Positions 1 to 9,177 are shown, numbered from the stretch's first letter. The stretch is 25,994 nucleotides of DNA from JBFKMV01 sp041629655 (GCA_041629655.1 JBFKMV010000055.1:1-25994), one strand, 5' to 3'. Notes: a model not told the origin generated them from the sequence alone. Made by a program: numbers and translations.

Positions 1-27
1 AGCCCACGCACCGGAGGTGCGCCGGTT

Positions 28-504
28 TCAGTATTCGGCCTTGGCCATCACCACGTGGTCGTCGAGCAGATGGCGCCCGACCCACTGTGCGATCACCTCT
101 TCGGGTGCCTGGCTCAAAGTCACCGCGATGTCCCGCTTGCCGCCGTCGCGCTTGACGGTGTAGGTCACCTTGTTGCCGGGGACCATCGCGGCGTAGGTCT
201 TCTTCATCGCCTCGTGGTTCTCCTCGCCGAAGCCGACCCCGTTCAGCGCGACCAGCATGTCTCCCGCCCGGAATCCCGCCGCGGCCGCGGGGCTGTCCGG
301 GATCACGCGCTTGACGGTCATCGCGCCGTAATCGTTCTTGTCCAGCTCCAGGCCGACCCAGCCGCGCTCGGCGTATTTGGCCGCCATGTGGTTCAGGCAG
401 TCCTGCGTGCTGCCGGAACACTTGCCCTTCTCGCCGGCCAGCGCCGGGAGCGCCGCCAGCACGACCAGCGCGGCGAGCGCCAACCACCAGTGTTTCCTGC
501 TCAT
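28..504 (-). CDS. Secreted PDZ-domain protein
   Basis: A 158-residue protein with a clear Sec signal peptide: basic start MSRKHWW, a hydrophobic run of Ala/Leu/Val to about residue 22, and an Ala-Leu-Ala cleavage-like site. The mature part contains one PDZ domain (about residues 47-133), recognisable by WVGLELD, a DSPAAAAGF segment and GDMLVALNG, the carboxylate-binding and dimer-loop region seen in HtrA/CtpA-type PDZ modules. No protease domain is attached, so it probably acts as a periplasmic peptide-binding or adaptor protein. Two cysteines lie just after the signal peptide (KCSGSTQDC) and could form a disulfide. The start is supported by a strong AGAGGAG ribosome site 6 nt upstream. It is divergent from the histidine kinase across a 194-nt gap. 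I cannot assign a specific partner. Confidence 0.85.
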   Translation of the reverse strand: MSRKHWWLALAALVVLAALPALAGEKGKCSGSTQDCLNHMAAKYAERGWVGLELDKNDYGAMTVKRVIPDSPAAAAGFRAGDMLVALNGVGFGEENHEAMKKTYAAMVPGNKVTYTVKRDGGKRDIAVTLSQAPEEVIAQWVGRHLLDDHVVMAKAEY

Positions 505-698
505 CGGGTTCTCCTCTGCTGCAGGGGGATCGAGGATTCGATCGTCGTGATCAGCCTACGCCGATCGCGGCGGCACCGGCCGGGGCCGGGGGGTAAAACG
601 ATGTCTCGTTTGTCAACCCGACGTAAAAGCGCCCGCCCCACCGGGGAACAAACCGGCAGCGGGGGCGGTATATTGGAGACGACCCGCCGGGTGCGGGG

Positions 699-2384
<1,686 letters not shown>

Positions 2385-2386
2385 CG

Positions 2387-3070
2387 ATGCCGAAGAAGGT
2401 GCTGATCGTCGAGGACGACGAGGCGATGGCGGTCGCCCTGCGGGACGGCTTCAACTACGAGGGCTTCACCGTCTCGATGGCCCGGGACGGGGCGGCGGGG
2501 CTGAAGCTGGCCGGCGAGAACACCCACGACTTGGTGATCCTGGACGTGATGCTGCCCAAGATCAGCGGGCTCGAGATCCTGAAGCGCCTCCGTGAGCAGG
2601 GTCACCAGGTGCCGGTGATCATGCTCACCGCGCGCGGCCAGGAGATCGACAAGGTGCTGGGGCTGAAGCTCGGCGCCGACGACTACGTGACCAAGCCGTT
2701 CAGCTTCATGGAGCTGATGGCGCGGGTGGAGGCGATCCTGCGGCGCGCCTCCGGGTTCACGGGCGAGACCGAGACCTACCAGTTCGGCGACGTCAAGCTC
2801 AACTTCAAGACGTTCGAGGCGTTCAAGGGAGGGCAACCGATCCGGTTGTCCCCGCGGGAATTCAAGATCCTGCAGTACCTCGTGCAGCACCGGGGCGAGG
2901 TGCTGCCGCGGGATCGCCTGCTCGACGCGGTATGGGGTTACAGCAACACTCCGTTCACCCGCACCGTCGACATGCACATCGCCAAGCTGCGCAAGAAGAT
3001 CGAAGACCTGCCCGGGGACCCGCGCTGGATCCTGACCGTGCACGGGGTGGGGTACAAGTTCGCCGGCTGA
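2387..3070 (+). CDS. OmpR/PhoB-family response regulator
   Basis: A 227-residue winged-helix response regulator and the obvious partner of the upstream kinase. The receiver domain (about 1-120) has the acidic pair Asp10/Asp11 in VLIVEDDE, the phosphoacceptor Asp53 in VILDVMLP, a conserved Thr in MLTARG and Lys in YVTKPF. The C-terminal Trans_reg_C domain (about 130-225) carries LSPREFKILQYL, the DNA-recognition helix region TRTVDMHIAKLRKKIE and a typical GVGYKFAG end. I chose ATG at 2387, which gives the canonical MPKKVLIVEDD start; an in-frame GTG at 2381 would overlap the kinase stop. No ligand or target genes can be deduced from the sequence. Confidence 0.95.
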   Translation: MPKKVLIVEDDEAMAVALRDGFNYEGFTVSMARDGAAGLKLAGENTHDLVILDVMLPKISGLEILKRLREQGHQVPVIMLTARGQEIDKVLGLKLGADDYVTKPFSFMELMARVEAILRRASGFTGETETYQFGDVKLNFKTFEAFKGGQPIRLSPREFKILQYLVQHRGEVLPRDRLLDAVWGYSNTPFTRTVDMHIAKLRKKIEDLPGDPRWILTVHGVGYKFAG

Positions 3071-3179
3071 TTCGGCCGCCCCCGCCCCAAGTCCGCGGCA
3101 CCCGGGCGCTTACGCCGCCCCCGGGATCGGCATGGCTGCGGAACGCCCGCGGACCCTACGTTTCTGAAGATTTACCCCC

Positions 3180-3208
3180 TTGACAACTCCCGCGTTTGAG
3201 ACGATATT
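3180..3208 (+). promoter_or_regulatory. Sigma70-type promoter for HTH-receiver gene 1
   Basis: A perfect -35 box TTGACA (3180-3185), a 17-nt spacer and GATATT as -10 (3203-3208). It lies in an AT-richer island in otherwise GC-rich DNA and predicts a start near 3215, about 38 nt before the ATG at 3253. It indicates that the HTH-receiver gene is transcribed separately from the kinase/regulator pair, even though it lies in the same direction. Confidence 0.65.
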
Positions 3209-3252
3209 TGATCGGGTAAATTCCAATTGTTGAAATTCTTTGCGGCGGCCCC

Positions 3253-3873
3253 ATGCGAGACAAATCAGTATTCACGACTTTCGAGGCGGCGAAGTTGTGC
3301 CACGTGTCGCCGCTCTCCATCATCAACTGGGTCAACGCGGGGCGGCTGCCGGCCTTCCGGACCCCCGGTGGCCACCGCCGGATCCGGCGCGAGGACCTGG
3401 TCCGGTTCATGCGCGAGAACGGCATCCCGCTTCCCGACCAGCTCCGCGAGGGCTCGGGGCGGACCCGGGTCCTGGTCGTGGACGACGAGTCCAGCATCCG
3501 GGAAGTGCTGTCAGAGCATTTGACCACCCGGTCGAACCCCTACGAGGTGATGACCGCGGCCGACGGGTTCGAGGCCGGGCGCCTGGTGGCGACCTTCCGG
3601 CCCGACGTGGTGCTGCTCGATCTCCGGATGCCCGGGATGGACGGCTTCCAGGTCTGCCGGACGATCAAGGCCGACCCGGATACCAGCCGGACCACCGTGA
3701 TCGCGATGACCGGCTACTACACGCCGGAAACCGAGGCCCGCATCCTCGAGTGCGGCGCGATCCGCTGCTTCGCCAAGCCGGTCGAGCCATCGACCCTGGC
3801 CGCGTTCATCGACTCGCTGTTCGAGCAGGGGTCGGGAACCAAACGCAGCAAGAAGCGCCAGGCCCGCGTCTGA
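3253..3873 (+). CDS. HTH-receiver regulator (N-terminal MerR/excisionase-type HTH, C-terminal REC), copy 1
   Basis: A 206-residue regulator with a domain order opposite to that of classical response regulators. Residues 5-60 form a MerR/BldC/excisionase-like winged helix: FTTFEAAKL, then the INWVNAGRLPAF turn and the wing TPGGHRRI. Residues 70-195 form a receiver with the acidic pair Asp77/Asp78 (VLVVDDE), phosphoacceptor Asp123 (VLLDLRMPG), Thr153 and Lys175 (FAKP). All phosphorylation residues are present. No kinase is fused to it; the nearest one, at 699-2384, already has its own OmpR partner. The C-terminal tail is basic. The Shine-Dalgarno match is poor (only GCGGCGG upstream). A paralogue with the same architecture lies at 17691-18320. 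Function is inferred to be phosphorylation-controlled transcription; targets are unknown. Confidence 0.88.
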   Translation: MRDKSVFTTFEAAKLCHVSPLSIINWVNAGRLPAFRTPGGHRRIRREDLVRFMRENGIPLPDQLREGSGRTRVLVVDDESSIREVLSEHLTTRSNPYEVMTAADGFEAGRLVATFRPDVVLLDLRMPGMDGFQVCRTIKADPDTSRTTVIAMTGYYTPETEARILECGAIRCFAKPVEPSTLAAFIDSLFEQGSGTKRSKKRQARV

Positions 3874-3891
3874 GCGACCCGGCTTTCCCGG

Positions 3892-4860
3892 TCAGTCGCA
3901 CCCCACGCCGATCGGCCCCACGCTGGTGCTGAAGCAGGCCTGCACGTTGCCCGGAACCAACGTGCATTTCTGAAGCACCCAGTCGCAGTCGATCACCGTC
4001 CCGGCGGCTCCGAAATCGACGATCACGAAGCCGGTCGTCAGCGGGGCCTGCTCGATGGCCGGCACCGGCAGCGTCAGGGCGAGCTCCGTGCTGCCGGCGA
4101 ACTCGACGTCCGCCCGCTGCACCGGGCAGGCGTCACCGATGGTGTCGGCGATCAGGTCGCCGTCCTCGCGTGTGTCGACCTGGGTCTGGTTGGGAAAGTA
4201 GACGCAGTTGTCGACGTCGTCGGTGATCGTATCGAGCGGGTCGACGAGGCTCTGGTCCGAATCCCGGTCCGGCAGGCCGGTGGCCAGGCTGACCGCGGTG
4301 CACGCCGCCCCCACGCCCATCACGTCGCCCTCCTGCTGGTCGGCGTTGCTGACCAGCGGGCAGTTGTCGGTCGAGTTCGCCACCCCGTCCAGGTCGAAGT
4401 CGTCCATCGGCTGCAGCACCAGCGGCTCGACCCGCCGCAGCTCGATCGTGGCCCGCACCGTCAGCGTTCCGGTGACCGGAGTGCTCCGCGAGCGGACGAC
4501 CAGCCCGCCGGAGCAATTCCCGTCGACGGCCACGTTGACCGAAGACTGGTGGACCACGCAGGTGTCGTCGCCCAACAGCAGGTCGATGGCGTTGCCGTCG
4601 ATGTCCAGCACGGCCTCGGTGAGCGTGATCAGTGCCGACTGGATGCCGGGGTCCCCGTCGATCACGTACCCGGCGTCGGCGAAGTACTGGAGCTGGAGTC
4701 CGGGCTTGGTGCGGTCCGCGGCGTCGTTGGACTGACGCGCCGTCGGGAACACCCGGATCACGCCGACGTCCCGCGTCACGTCGTCGCTCTCGGTGCAACC
4801 CCAGACCGCGAGCGCGAGCAGCACGACCGCCCCGGGTCTCGCCAGTGCTCGCGCGCTCAT
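3892..4860 (-). CDS. Lipoprotein with thrombospondin type-3-like calcium repeats
   Basis: A 322-residue predicted lipoprotein. Its signal peptide ends in a lipobox-like LAVWGC with Cys22 as the lipidation site. The middle has Asp-rich segments of the thrombospondin type-3 kind: DFDLDGVANSTDNCP (about 154-168) and DDVDNCVYFPNQ followed by GDACP (about 214-246). Such repeats usually bind calcium and appear in surface proteins of Gram-negative bacteria. The flanking regions look beta-rich and contain several further cysteines that could pair. I do not recognise an enzymatic domain. It follows the next lipoprotein gene (4873-5625) after only 12 nt, so the two are probably co-transcribed and may work together at the outer membrane. 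It is convergent with HTH-receiver gene 1. Confidence 0.8.
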   Translation of the reverse strand: MSARALARPGAVVLLALAVWGCTESDDVTRDVGVIRVFPTARQSNDAADRTKPGLQLQYFADAGYVIDGDPGIQSALITLTEAVLDIDGNAIDLLLGDDTCVVHQSSVNVAVDGNCSGGLVVRSRSTPVTGTLTVRATIELRRVEPLVLQPMDDFDLDGVANSTDNCPLVSNADQQEGDVMGVGAACTAVSLATGLPDRDSDQSLVDPLDTITDDVDNCVYFPNQTQVDTREDGDLIADTIGDACPVQRADVEFAGSTELALTLPVPAIEQAPLTTGFVIVDFGAAGTVIDCDWVLQKCTLVPGNVQACFSTSVGPIGVGCD

Positions 4861-4872
4861 CTACGGACCCCG

Positions 4873-5625
4873 TCAGTCGAAGGAGAGGAACTCGGCGCCG
4901 GTGGACTCGAAGTTCGCCTCGTTGAACAGGAACAGGCAAGCGTAGGATGGAAACCGGGCCGCGCCGACGGCGCAGGTGTTCTTGGTTGCCCCGGCGGCCG
5001 GCGCGGCGGCGCAGACGAAGTTGTCCTCGAGCTTCCGCAGCAACACCGCGGCGTCGATGGTGACCTTCAGCTGGCCACCGCCCGGCGCCACGTTGACCGT
5101 CGCTCCGCCCAGGTTGCCGATGTCCAGGAACGGGTTGCCGACGGAGAGACGGAACCGCGCGTCGGGGAGCTCGCCGAAGTCGTCGGCCGTACCCAGTACC
5201 AGGTCGGTTCCCGGGTTGACGACGTTCTCGATGCAGCGCGGCGCTCCGCCCGCGGGCGGCTGGTTGTCCACGGCCCGCACGCCCGACAGCGAGACGGTCT
5301 CGATCGTGTAAAGGCCGGAATGGAGCGGCGCCGTGGTCAGGCTGGCCGAGCCCGCGACCATGTCCACGTTGACGGTGGCGCGGACCGGGCCCAGCGGGTC
5401 GCCGCCGAGCGCGGCGTTGGCGTCCGGGTCCACGGGGCGCAGCTTGAGCTGGGCCAGGTTGAGCCCGCCGGAGTCGTACCGGGTCTGGTCGAAGTTGACG
5501 ACCTGGATCTCCACCTGCAGGGTGCCGGTGTCGACCGTGATCACGTCCGTTCCGGTACAGCCGCCCAGCACGCCCAGTACGACGCCCAGGAACAGCGTGG
5601 CCAGCCTCATCAGGTTCGATCGCAT
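4873..5625 (-). CDS. Hypothetical lipoprotein
   Basis: About 250 residues with a lipoprotein signal peptide: a basic N-terminus, the hydrophobic run LATLFLGVVLGVLGG, then the lipidated Cys at residue 23 of this start. The mature protein is rich in Val, Thr, Asp and Gly and reads like one or two beta-sandwich domains; the segment GLYTIETVSLSGV resembles carboxypeptidase-regulatory-like folds. It contains several cysteines near the C-terminus. I do not recognise a family. I preferred ATG at 5625 over the in-frame ATG at 5634 because the AAGGGGGG ribosome site lies 9 nt upstream of the former and directly abuts the latter. It is the first gene of a two-gene lipoprotein operon. Confidence 0.75.
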   Translation of the reverse strand: MRSNLMRLATLFLGVVLGVLGGCTGTDVITVDTGTLQVEIQVVNFDQTRYDSGGLNLAQLKLRPVDPDANAALGGDPLGPVRATVNVDMVAGSASLTTAPLHSGLYTIETVSLSGVRAVDNQPPAGGAPRCIENVVNPGTDLVLGTADDFGELPDARFRLSVGNPFLDIGNLGGATVNVAPGGGQLKVTIDAAVLLRKLEDNFVCAAAPAAGATKNTCAVGAARFPSYACLFLFNEANFESTGAEFLSFD

Positions 5626-5721
5626 CGGACACATCCCCCCTTCGACTCCGGACCGGACGGCGATCCGTCCTTGAAAAATACCAGCCGAGCCGCCCGAGCG
5701 GCAAAAGCGTAGCCGAACCCC

Positions 5722-5739
5722 TGCGGTTCCACAACCGCA
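5722..5739. repeat. Perfect hairpin (7-bp stem, 4-nt loop)
   Basis: TGCGGTT-CCAC-AACCGCA is a perfect inverted repeat. It lies 34 nt beyond the end of the cyclophilin-like gene in its direction of transcription, in tandem with the hairpin at 5754-5773. There is no U-tract. Confidence 0.6.
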
Positions 5740-5753
5740 ACCCCTGCCGGGCC

Positions 5754-5773
5754 GCGGTCCCGGGCCGGACCGC
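5754..5773 (-). terminator. GC-rich hairpin directly after the cyclophilin-like gene
   Basis: GCGGTCC-CGGGCC-GGACCGC forms a perfect 7-bp stem and abuts the stop codon at 5774-5776. No U-tract follows on the minus strand, so it is either a U-less terminator or an mRNA 3'-end stabiliser. Together with the hairpin at 5722-5739 it separates the cyclophilin-like gene from the downstream lipoprotein pair. Confidence 0.4.
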
Positions 5774-6772
5774 TCACCGGCCGGTTCCCGTGGCCCCGGC
5801 GCCCGCGTTCTCCCCCGCCGGGCGGGGCTCCCGGGCCTCGATGCTGACCCGCCGGATCGGGACGTCCTTGAGCGGTTTGAAGTTGGGCCGCGAGGACTGC
5901 AGGGTGCTCGGCACGCGGGAGATCGCCCGGGCCACCTCGAGACCCTCGACGATCTGCCCCACGATGGTGACCTGGCCGGTCCAGGCGGGCTCGGGCCGCA
6001 GCAGCACGATGAACTGCGAACCGTTGGACGGCGGTGACGGGCGCACCGGCTTCATCGCCACGGTTCCCGCGACCACGGGCAGCGAGGACTGCTCCGCGGG
6101 GTAGAGGAACGGCACGCGTTGCTGGTCGCCGAACTGGGGGTCGCCCCCGACGATGTAGCGGTTGGCCTGAACCTCGTGGAACAGCAGGCCGTCGTAGAAC
6201 CCGGCGTTCGCCATGTCGATGAACGCCTTGACGGCGATCGGCGACACGCGCGGCAGGAACTGGATCTTGATCCGACCCAGCGGGGTGTCGATGCTGGCCG
6301 TGTAATCCTTCGACGGATCGTACTTGGGCAACATCTTGACGGTCAGCGTCTGCGACTGCAGCCCGTCCGCGGACCACATCACCTCGAATTCGCCGGGAGT
6401 CGCGAGCCCGGGGTACAGCTGGGCCAGATCGACGACCGTGCCGTAGAACGCGCCCGGCGCCAGCTTCGGCGGACGCGCGGGCTCCTGGTCCGCGCCGGCG
6501 CCCCGCGCGTCGAGCGCCCCGCCGCCCGCGGCCTTGACGACGAACGACGCCAGCAGCGGCGACTTGACCGGGTTGGCGAGATTCCGGGTGCCCGCGTTGC
6601 GGACGCTCACGCGCACCGGAAACGGATCCCCCGCGTAGTAGAAGTGCTGATTCAGCTCCAGCGTCACCGTGACGTCCCCGGCCGAATCGCCACCGGTCTG
6701 CGAGAAGACCGGGCCGCCCGAAACGACGGCGAACGCCAGCACCACGAACAGGTGAAACCGGAAGAGACGCAT
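5774..6772 (-). CDS. Exported cyclophilin-like peptidyl-prolyl isomerase
   Basis: A 332-residue protein with a signal peptide (MRLFRFHLFVVLAFAVVSGG). An Ig-like beta domain (about 33-148) contains VTLELNQHFYYAGDPFPVRV. A cyclophilin-type PPIase domain (about 158-320) has IDTPLGRIKIQF, the FIDMANAGFYDGLLFHE segment, VGGDPQFG and GSQFIVLL. In active cyclophilins the catalytic motif is FHR; here it reads FHE (residues 198-200), so the key arginine is absent, and activity may be lost in favour of chaperone or binding function. The frame is open further upstream to 6955, but that stretch looks like non-coding read-in. The ATG at 6772 has a GAGG ribosome site 8 nt upstream and begins the signal peptide. 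It lies 92 nt after comF in the same direction. Confidence 0.85.
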   Translation of the reverse strand: MRLFRFHLFVVLAFAVVSGGPVFSQTGGDSAGDVTVTLELNQHFYYAGDPFPVRVSVRNAGTRNLANPVKSPLLASFVVKAAGGGALDARGAGADQEPARPPKLAPGAFYGTVVDLAQLYPGLATPGEFEVMWSADGLQSQTLTVKMLPKYDPSKDYTASIDTPLGRIKIQFLPRVSPIAVKAFIDMANAGFYDGLLFHEVQANRYIVGGDPQFGDQQRVPFLYPAEQSSLPVVAGTVAMKPVRPSPPSNGSQFIVLLRPEPAWTGQVTIVGQIVEGLEVARAISRVPSTLQSSRPNFKPLKDVPIRRVSIEAREPRPAGENAGAGATGTGR

Positions 6773-6864
6773 CGAGAGCTCCTCGGACTCCGGCCCGGCT
6801 GATCGGGCAGGAACCGCATGCTGTGGCGGAAACGCGGCATTATAGGCGGCCGTTCCGCGGGGGG

Positions 6865-7659
6865 TCAAACCGGGGGATCCCGGCGCAACGGGGTCCGGGC
6901 CCACACCGCGACGCGCACCTCGCGCGCGCCGGCCGCGCGCAGCGCCGCGCCGCACGCCTCGGCGGTGGCCCCGGTGGTCAGGACGTCGTCGACGAGCAGG
7001 ATCCGCAGGTCGCGGAGCGAGCGGCGGCCGGCGAAGGCCTCGCGGGAGACCCGCCTGCGCTGCGCCGCCCGCAACCGCTTCGCCGGCCGGCCGGCCCGCA
7101 TCCGGCGTACCAGCGCTCGGCGGATCAGCGGCAAGCCCAGCCCGCGGGCGACCCGCCGGGCCAGCTCGGCGGCGGGGTTGAACCCCCGGCGCAGCAGCAT
7201 CCAGGGGTGGGTCGGAACGGCGACCACCGCGTCGGCCTCACGCGCCAAGCCGCCGTGAGCCAGCACCCGGGCGAGCTGCCGCCCCAGCGGGGCCAGCAGC
7301 TCGCGGCGCCGGCCCAGCTTGGCTCGCAGCAGGAAGCGCCGCGCCAGCTCGTCGTACGGCACGGCCGCACGAACGCGGCCGCAGCGCAACCGTGGACCGA
7401 TCACGCAGCGCGCGCAGCGGCCGGCGGCCGGACCCTCGAGATCGGTCCCGGCGGGCAACGGCAGCGCGCACTCGACGCAGACCGGCGCACGCGGCGGACG
7501 CAGGGAGCACCAGCAGCCGGGGCAGGCGCCGAGATACTGCAGCGGACCCAGGTCACGTCCGCAGCCGAAGCAGTCGGTGGGCAGCAACAGCGCGAGCGCC
7601 GGGTACACCAGCTGCCGCCGGCAGGCGCGCAGCGCACGGCGGCGCCGGGAACGATCCAT
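6865..7659 (-). CDS. comF: ComF-family phosphoribosyltransferase-like protein
   Basis: A 264-residue ComF/amidophosphoribosyltransferase-like protein. The N-terminal third has four paired cysteine sets (Cys30/33, 46/49, 61/64 and 82/85), which fit a double zinc-ribbon. The C-terminal half is a type I PRTase fold with VVAVPTHPWMLLRRGFN (the ComF-typical VPvP..LrrRGFNqa region) and the PRPP-binding loop ILLVDDVLTTGAT. ComF proteins support DNA uptake in naturally competent bacteria and are widely present elsewhere with unclear biochemistry. The start ATG at 7659 is 32 nt after the LapA-LapB fusion stop, so the two are probably co-transcribed. The reading frame stays open upstream across lapB, but that part is a shadow. 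Confidence 0.88.
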   Translation of the reverse strand: MDRSRRRRALRACRRQLVYPALALLLPTDCFGCGRDLGPLQYLGACPGCWCSLRPPRAPVCVECALPLPAGTDLEGPAAGRCARCVIGPRLRCGRVRAAVPYDELARRFLLRAKLGRRRELLAPLGRQLARVLAHGGLAREADAVVAVPTHPWMLLRRGFNPAAELARRVARGLGLPLIRRALVRRMRAGRPAKRLRAAQRRRVSREAFAGRRSLRDLRILLVDDVLTTGATAEACGAALRAAGAREVRVAVWARTPLRRDPPV

Positions 7660-7691
7660 GGCGACGATGTGGGGAGGGCGGGGACCGGCGG

Positions 7692-9068
7692 TCAGGGCTT
7701 GGACGGCGTCGTGTACATCGGTGCCGGGGCGATTCCGAGGTCCTCCAGCGACATCTCCTCGCGGAAATCGACCTCGATGGTGTTCCACTCCTGGCACGTC
7801 GGGCAGCGCTCGGACCACTCGACCACCTGGACCTTGCAGGCCCGGCAGCGGTACTCGAGCTGGACCAGCTCGAGCTCCTTGATCACACGCCGGTATTCCT
7901 GGGCGGCGCCACGGTGGTTGTTCCGCCGTTCGTGAATCCGCCCCAGCAGGTAATGCAGCGTCGGGGCGTAGGTCGCCCGCCCCTCCAGCGACGACAGCAC
8001 GGACTGCGCGTCGTCGAGCATCTCCAGCCGGAAGTACAGCTTGCCGAGATAGAACCGGGCCACGATGTCCTTGCGCGCCATCGACACGCAGCGCTTGAGC
8101 GCCTCGATCGCGCCGAGCGGCTGCTCTTGCCGCAGGTAGTACTCCTCGAGCGTGGTCAGGAAGATCGGAGAGCCGGTGGCCTCGAACCCCTGGAACCACG
8201 TCTGCACGCCGTCGTTCTCCTGCCCGTGGCGGATCAGCGCCTCGCCGAGCTTGACGTGCGCGGGAATGAACTTGGGGTCGTCCTTGAGCACCCGGCGCAG
8301 CAGCGCGATCGACTCCTTGGCCTGTCCCTCGGCGAGACGGTCCTTGGCCATCTCGTAGCGGATGCCCAGCCCGAACCGCCGGTCGGCCACCTCGCGCGGG
8401 TCGCGCAGGTTCGACAGCTTGCCGACCCGTTGGTGCGCCTCGAGCGCTTTCTCCCAGTTGCGCTGCTTCATGTGCAGCGAGCGCAGCTTGCGCCAGGCGC
8501 TGACCGAGCTCTTGTTGATCCCGATGATCTTGCCCAGCACCGTGCGCGCCTGATCGAGATCGCCCTTGGCCTCGTAATCCTCGACCAGCGCGTACAACGC
8601 GCGCGTATCGTCTTCCTTGAGGTGATAGGCCTTGCGGTGATACTCGATGGCCTCGCCGTACTTCTCCTGGTTGCGCAGCACCTCGCCCAGCTTGAGTAGC
8701 GTGCTGTAGTGGCGGCTGTCGCGCTCCAGCACCGCCCGGAAGTTGGACAGCGCTTCGTCCTCGCGTCCGTCGACCAGGGCCACCAGGCCGCGGGAATACT
8801 CCTCCTCGATCTCCTCCGCCTTGCGGTTGGCCCGCCGCACCCGGCGGCGCTCGACCACCAACCCGAACTCGCGGGTGATCTGGGCGAACAGCGTGACCGC
8901 GACGCCCGTGGCGAGGAACAGCACCAGCGCCAGGCTGACCTTGACGTCGAGGTCGCCCCACAACAGGATCTTCTGGTTGAGCACCCCGCTGTTGGAAACG
9001 TACAGCGACGACGCCGCGTACACGATCCCGAGTACGAGCAGGATGTAGAGCAGCGTGCGGATTCTCAT
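7692..9068 (-). CDS. lapB: LapA-LapB fusion: LPS-assembly TPR protein with rubredoxin-like tail
   Basis: A 458-residue inner-membrane protein. Residues 1-95 look like LapA (DUF1049): TM helix at about 5-23, a short loop (YVSNSGVLNQKILLWGDLDV) in which LapA has its 'N.q.v..n.l.g' segment, a second helix at about 43-63 and a basic coiled region. From about residue 92 a series of TPR repeats follows. The C-terminus has a rubredoxin-like metal knuckle, CRAC (408/411) and CPTC (422/425), followed by QEWNTIE as in Escherichia coli LapB/YciM. In E. coli LapA and LapB are separate adjacent genes; LapB recruits FtsH to degrade LpxC and thus sets LPS synthesis. Here the pair appears fused. It heads a unit with comF and has its own promoter candidate at 9123-9151. 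Confidence 0.87.
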   Translation of the reverse strand: MRIRTLLYILLVLGIVYAASSLYVSNSGVLNQKILLWGDLDVKVSLALVLFLATGVAVTLFAQITREFGLVVERRRVRRANRKAEEIEEEYSRGLVALVDGREDEALSNFRAVLERDSRHYSTLLKLGEVLRNQEKYGEAIEYHRKAYHLKEDDTRALYALVEDYEAKGDLDQARTVLGKIIGINKSSVSAWRKLRSLHMKQRNWEKALEAHQRVGKLSNLRDPREVADRRFGLGIRYEMAKDRLAEGQAKESIALLRRVLKDDPKFIPAHVKLGEALIRHGQENDGVQTWFQGFEATGSPIFLTTLEEYYLRQEQPLGAIEALKRCVSMARKDIVARFYLGKLYFRLEMLDDAQSVLSSLEGRATYAPTLHYLLGRIHERRNNHRGAAQEYRRVIKELELVQLEYRCRACKVQVVEWSERCPTCQEWNTIEVDFREEMSLEDLGIAPAPMYTTPSKP

Positions 9069-9122
9069 CGGCGCCGAACCCGTTCGCGAGCAACTTGAAC
9101 TTCGAAAAGGCCCGCAAGGCCA

Positions 9123-9151
9123 AGACTAATCCAGCGCCGCGGGTGCGTCAA
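9123..9151 (-). promoter_or_regulatory. Promoter candidate for lapB-comF
   Basis: On the minus strand TTGACG (9151-9146), a 17-nt spacer and TAGTCT (9128-9123). It sits in the 109-nt gap between the rlmH stop and the lapB start and predicts a start near 9116. The -35 is identical to that of the tRNA-Arg promoter at 17547-17575; the -10 is weak. Confidence 0.45.
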
Positions 9152-9177
9152 GCAAGGGTCCGCCGCCCCCGCCCCGG

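Noticed and set aside
600..625. Promoter for the PDZ gene from TTGACA on the minus strand near 615
   Set aside because: A good -35 is present, but no -10 lies at 16-18 nt; the following bases are a C-run.
4133..5740. A 535-codon minus-strand frame covering both lipoprotein genes
   Set aside because: It is another frame of the same strand with extreme Arg/Gly content. The two lipoproteins with lipoboxes and ribosome sites explain the region.
7692..9123. Upstream extension of the comF frame into a 752-residue protein
   Set aside because: The extra part is a shadow of lapB in another frame; ComF proper begins at the ATG at 7659, directly before its zinc-ribbon.
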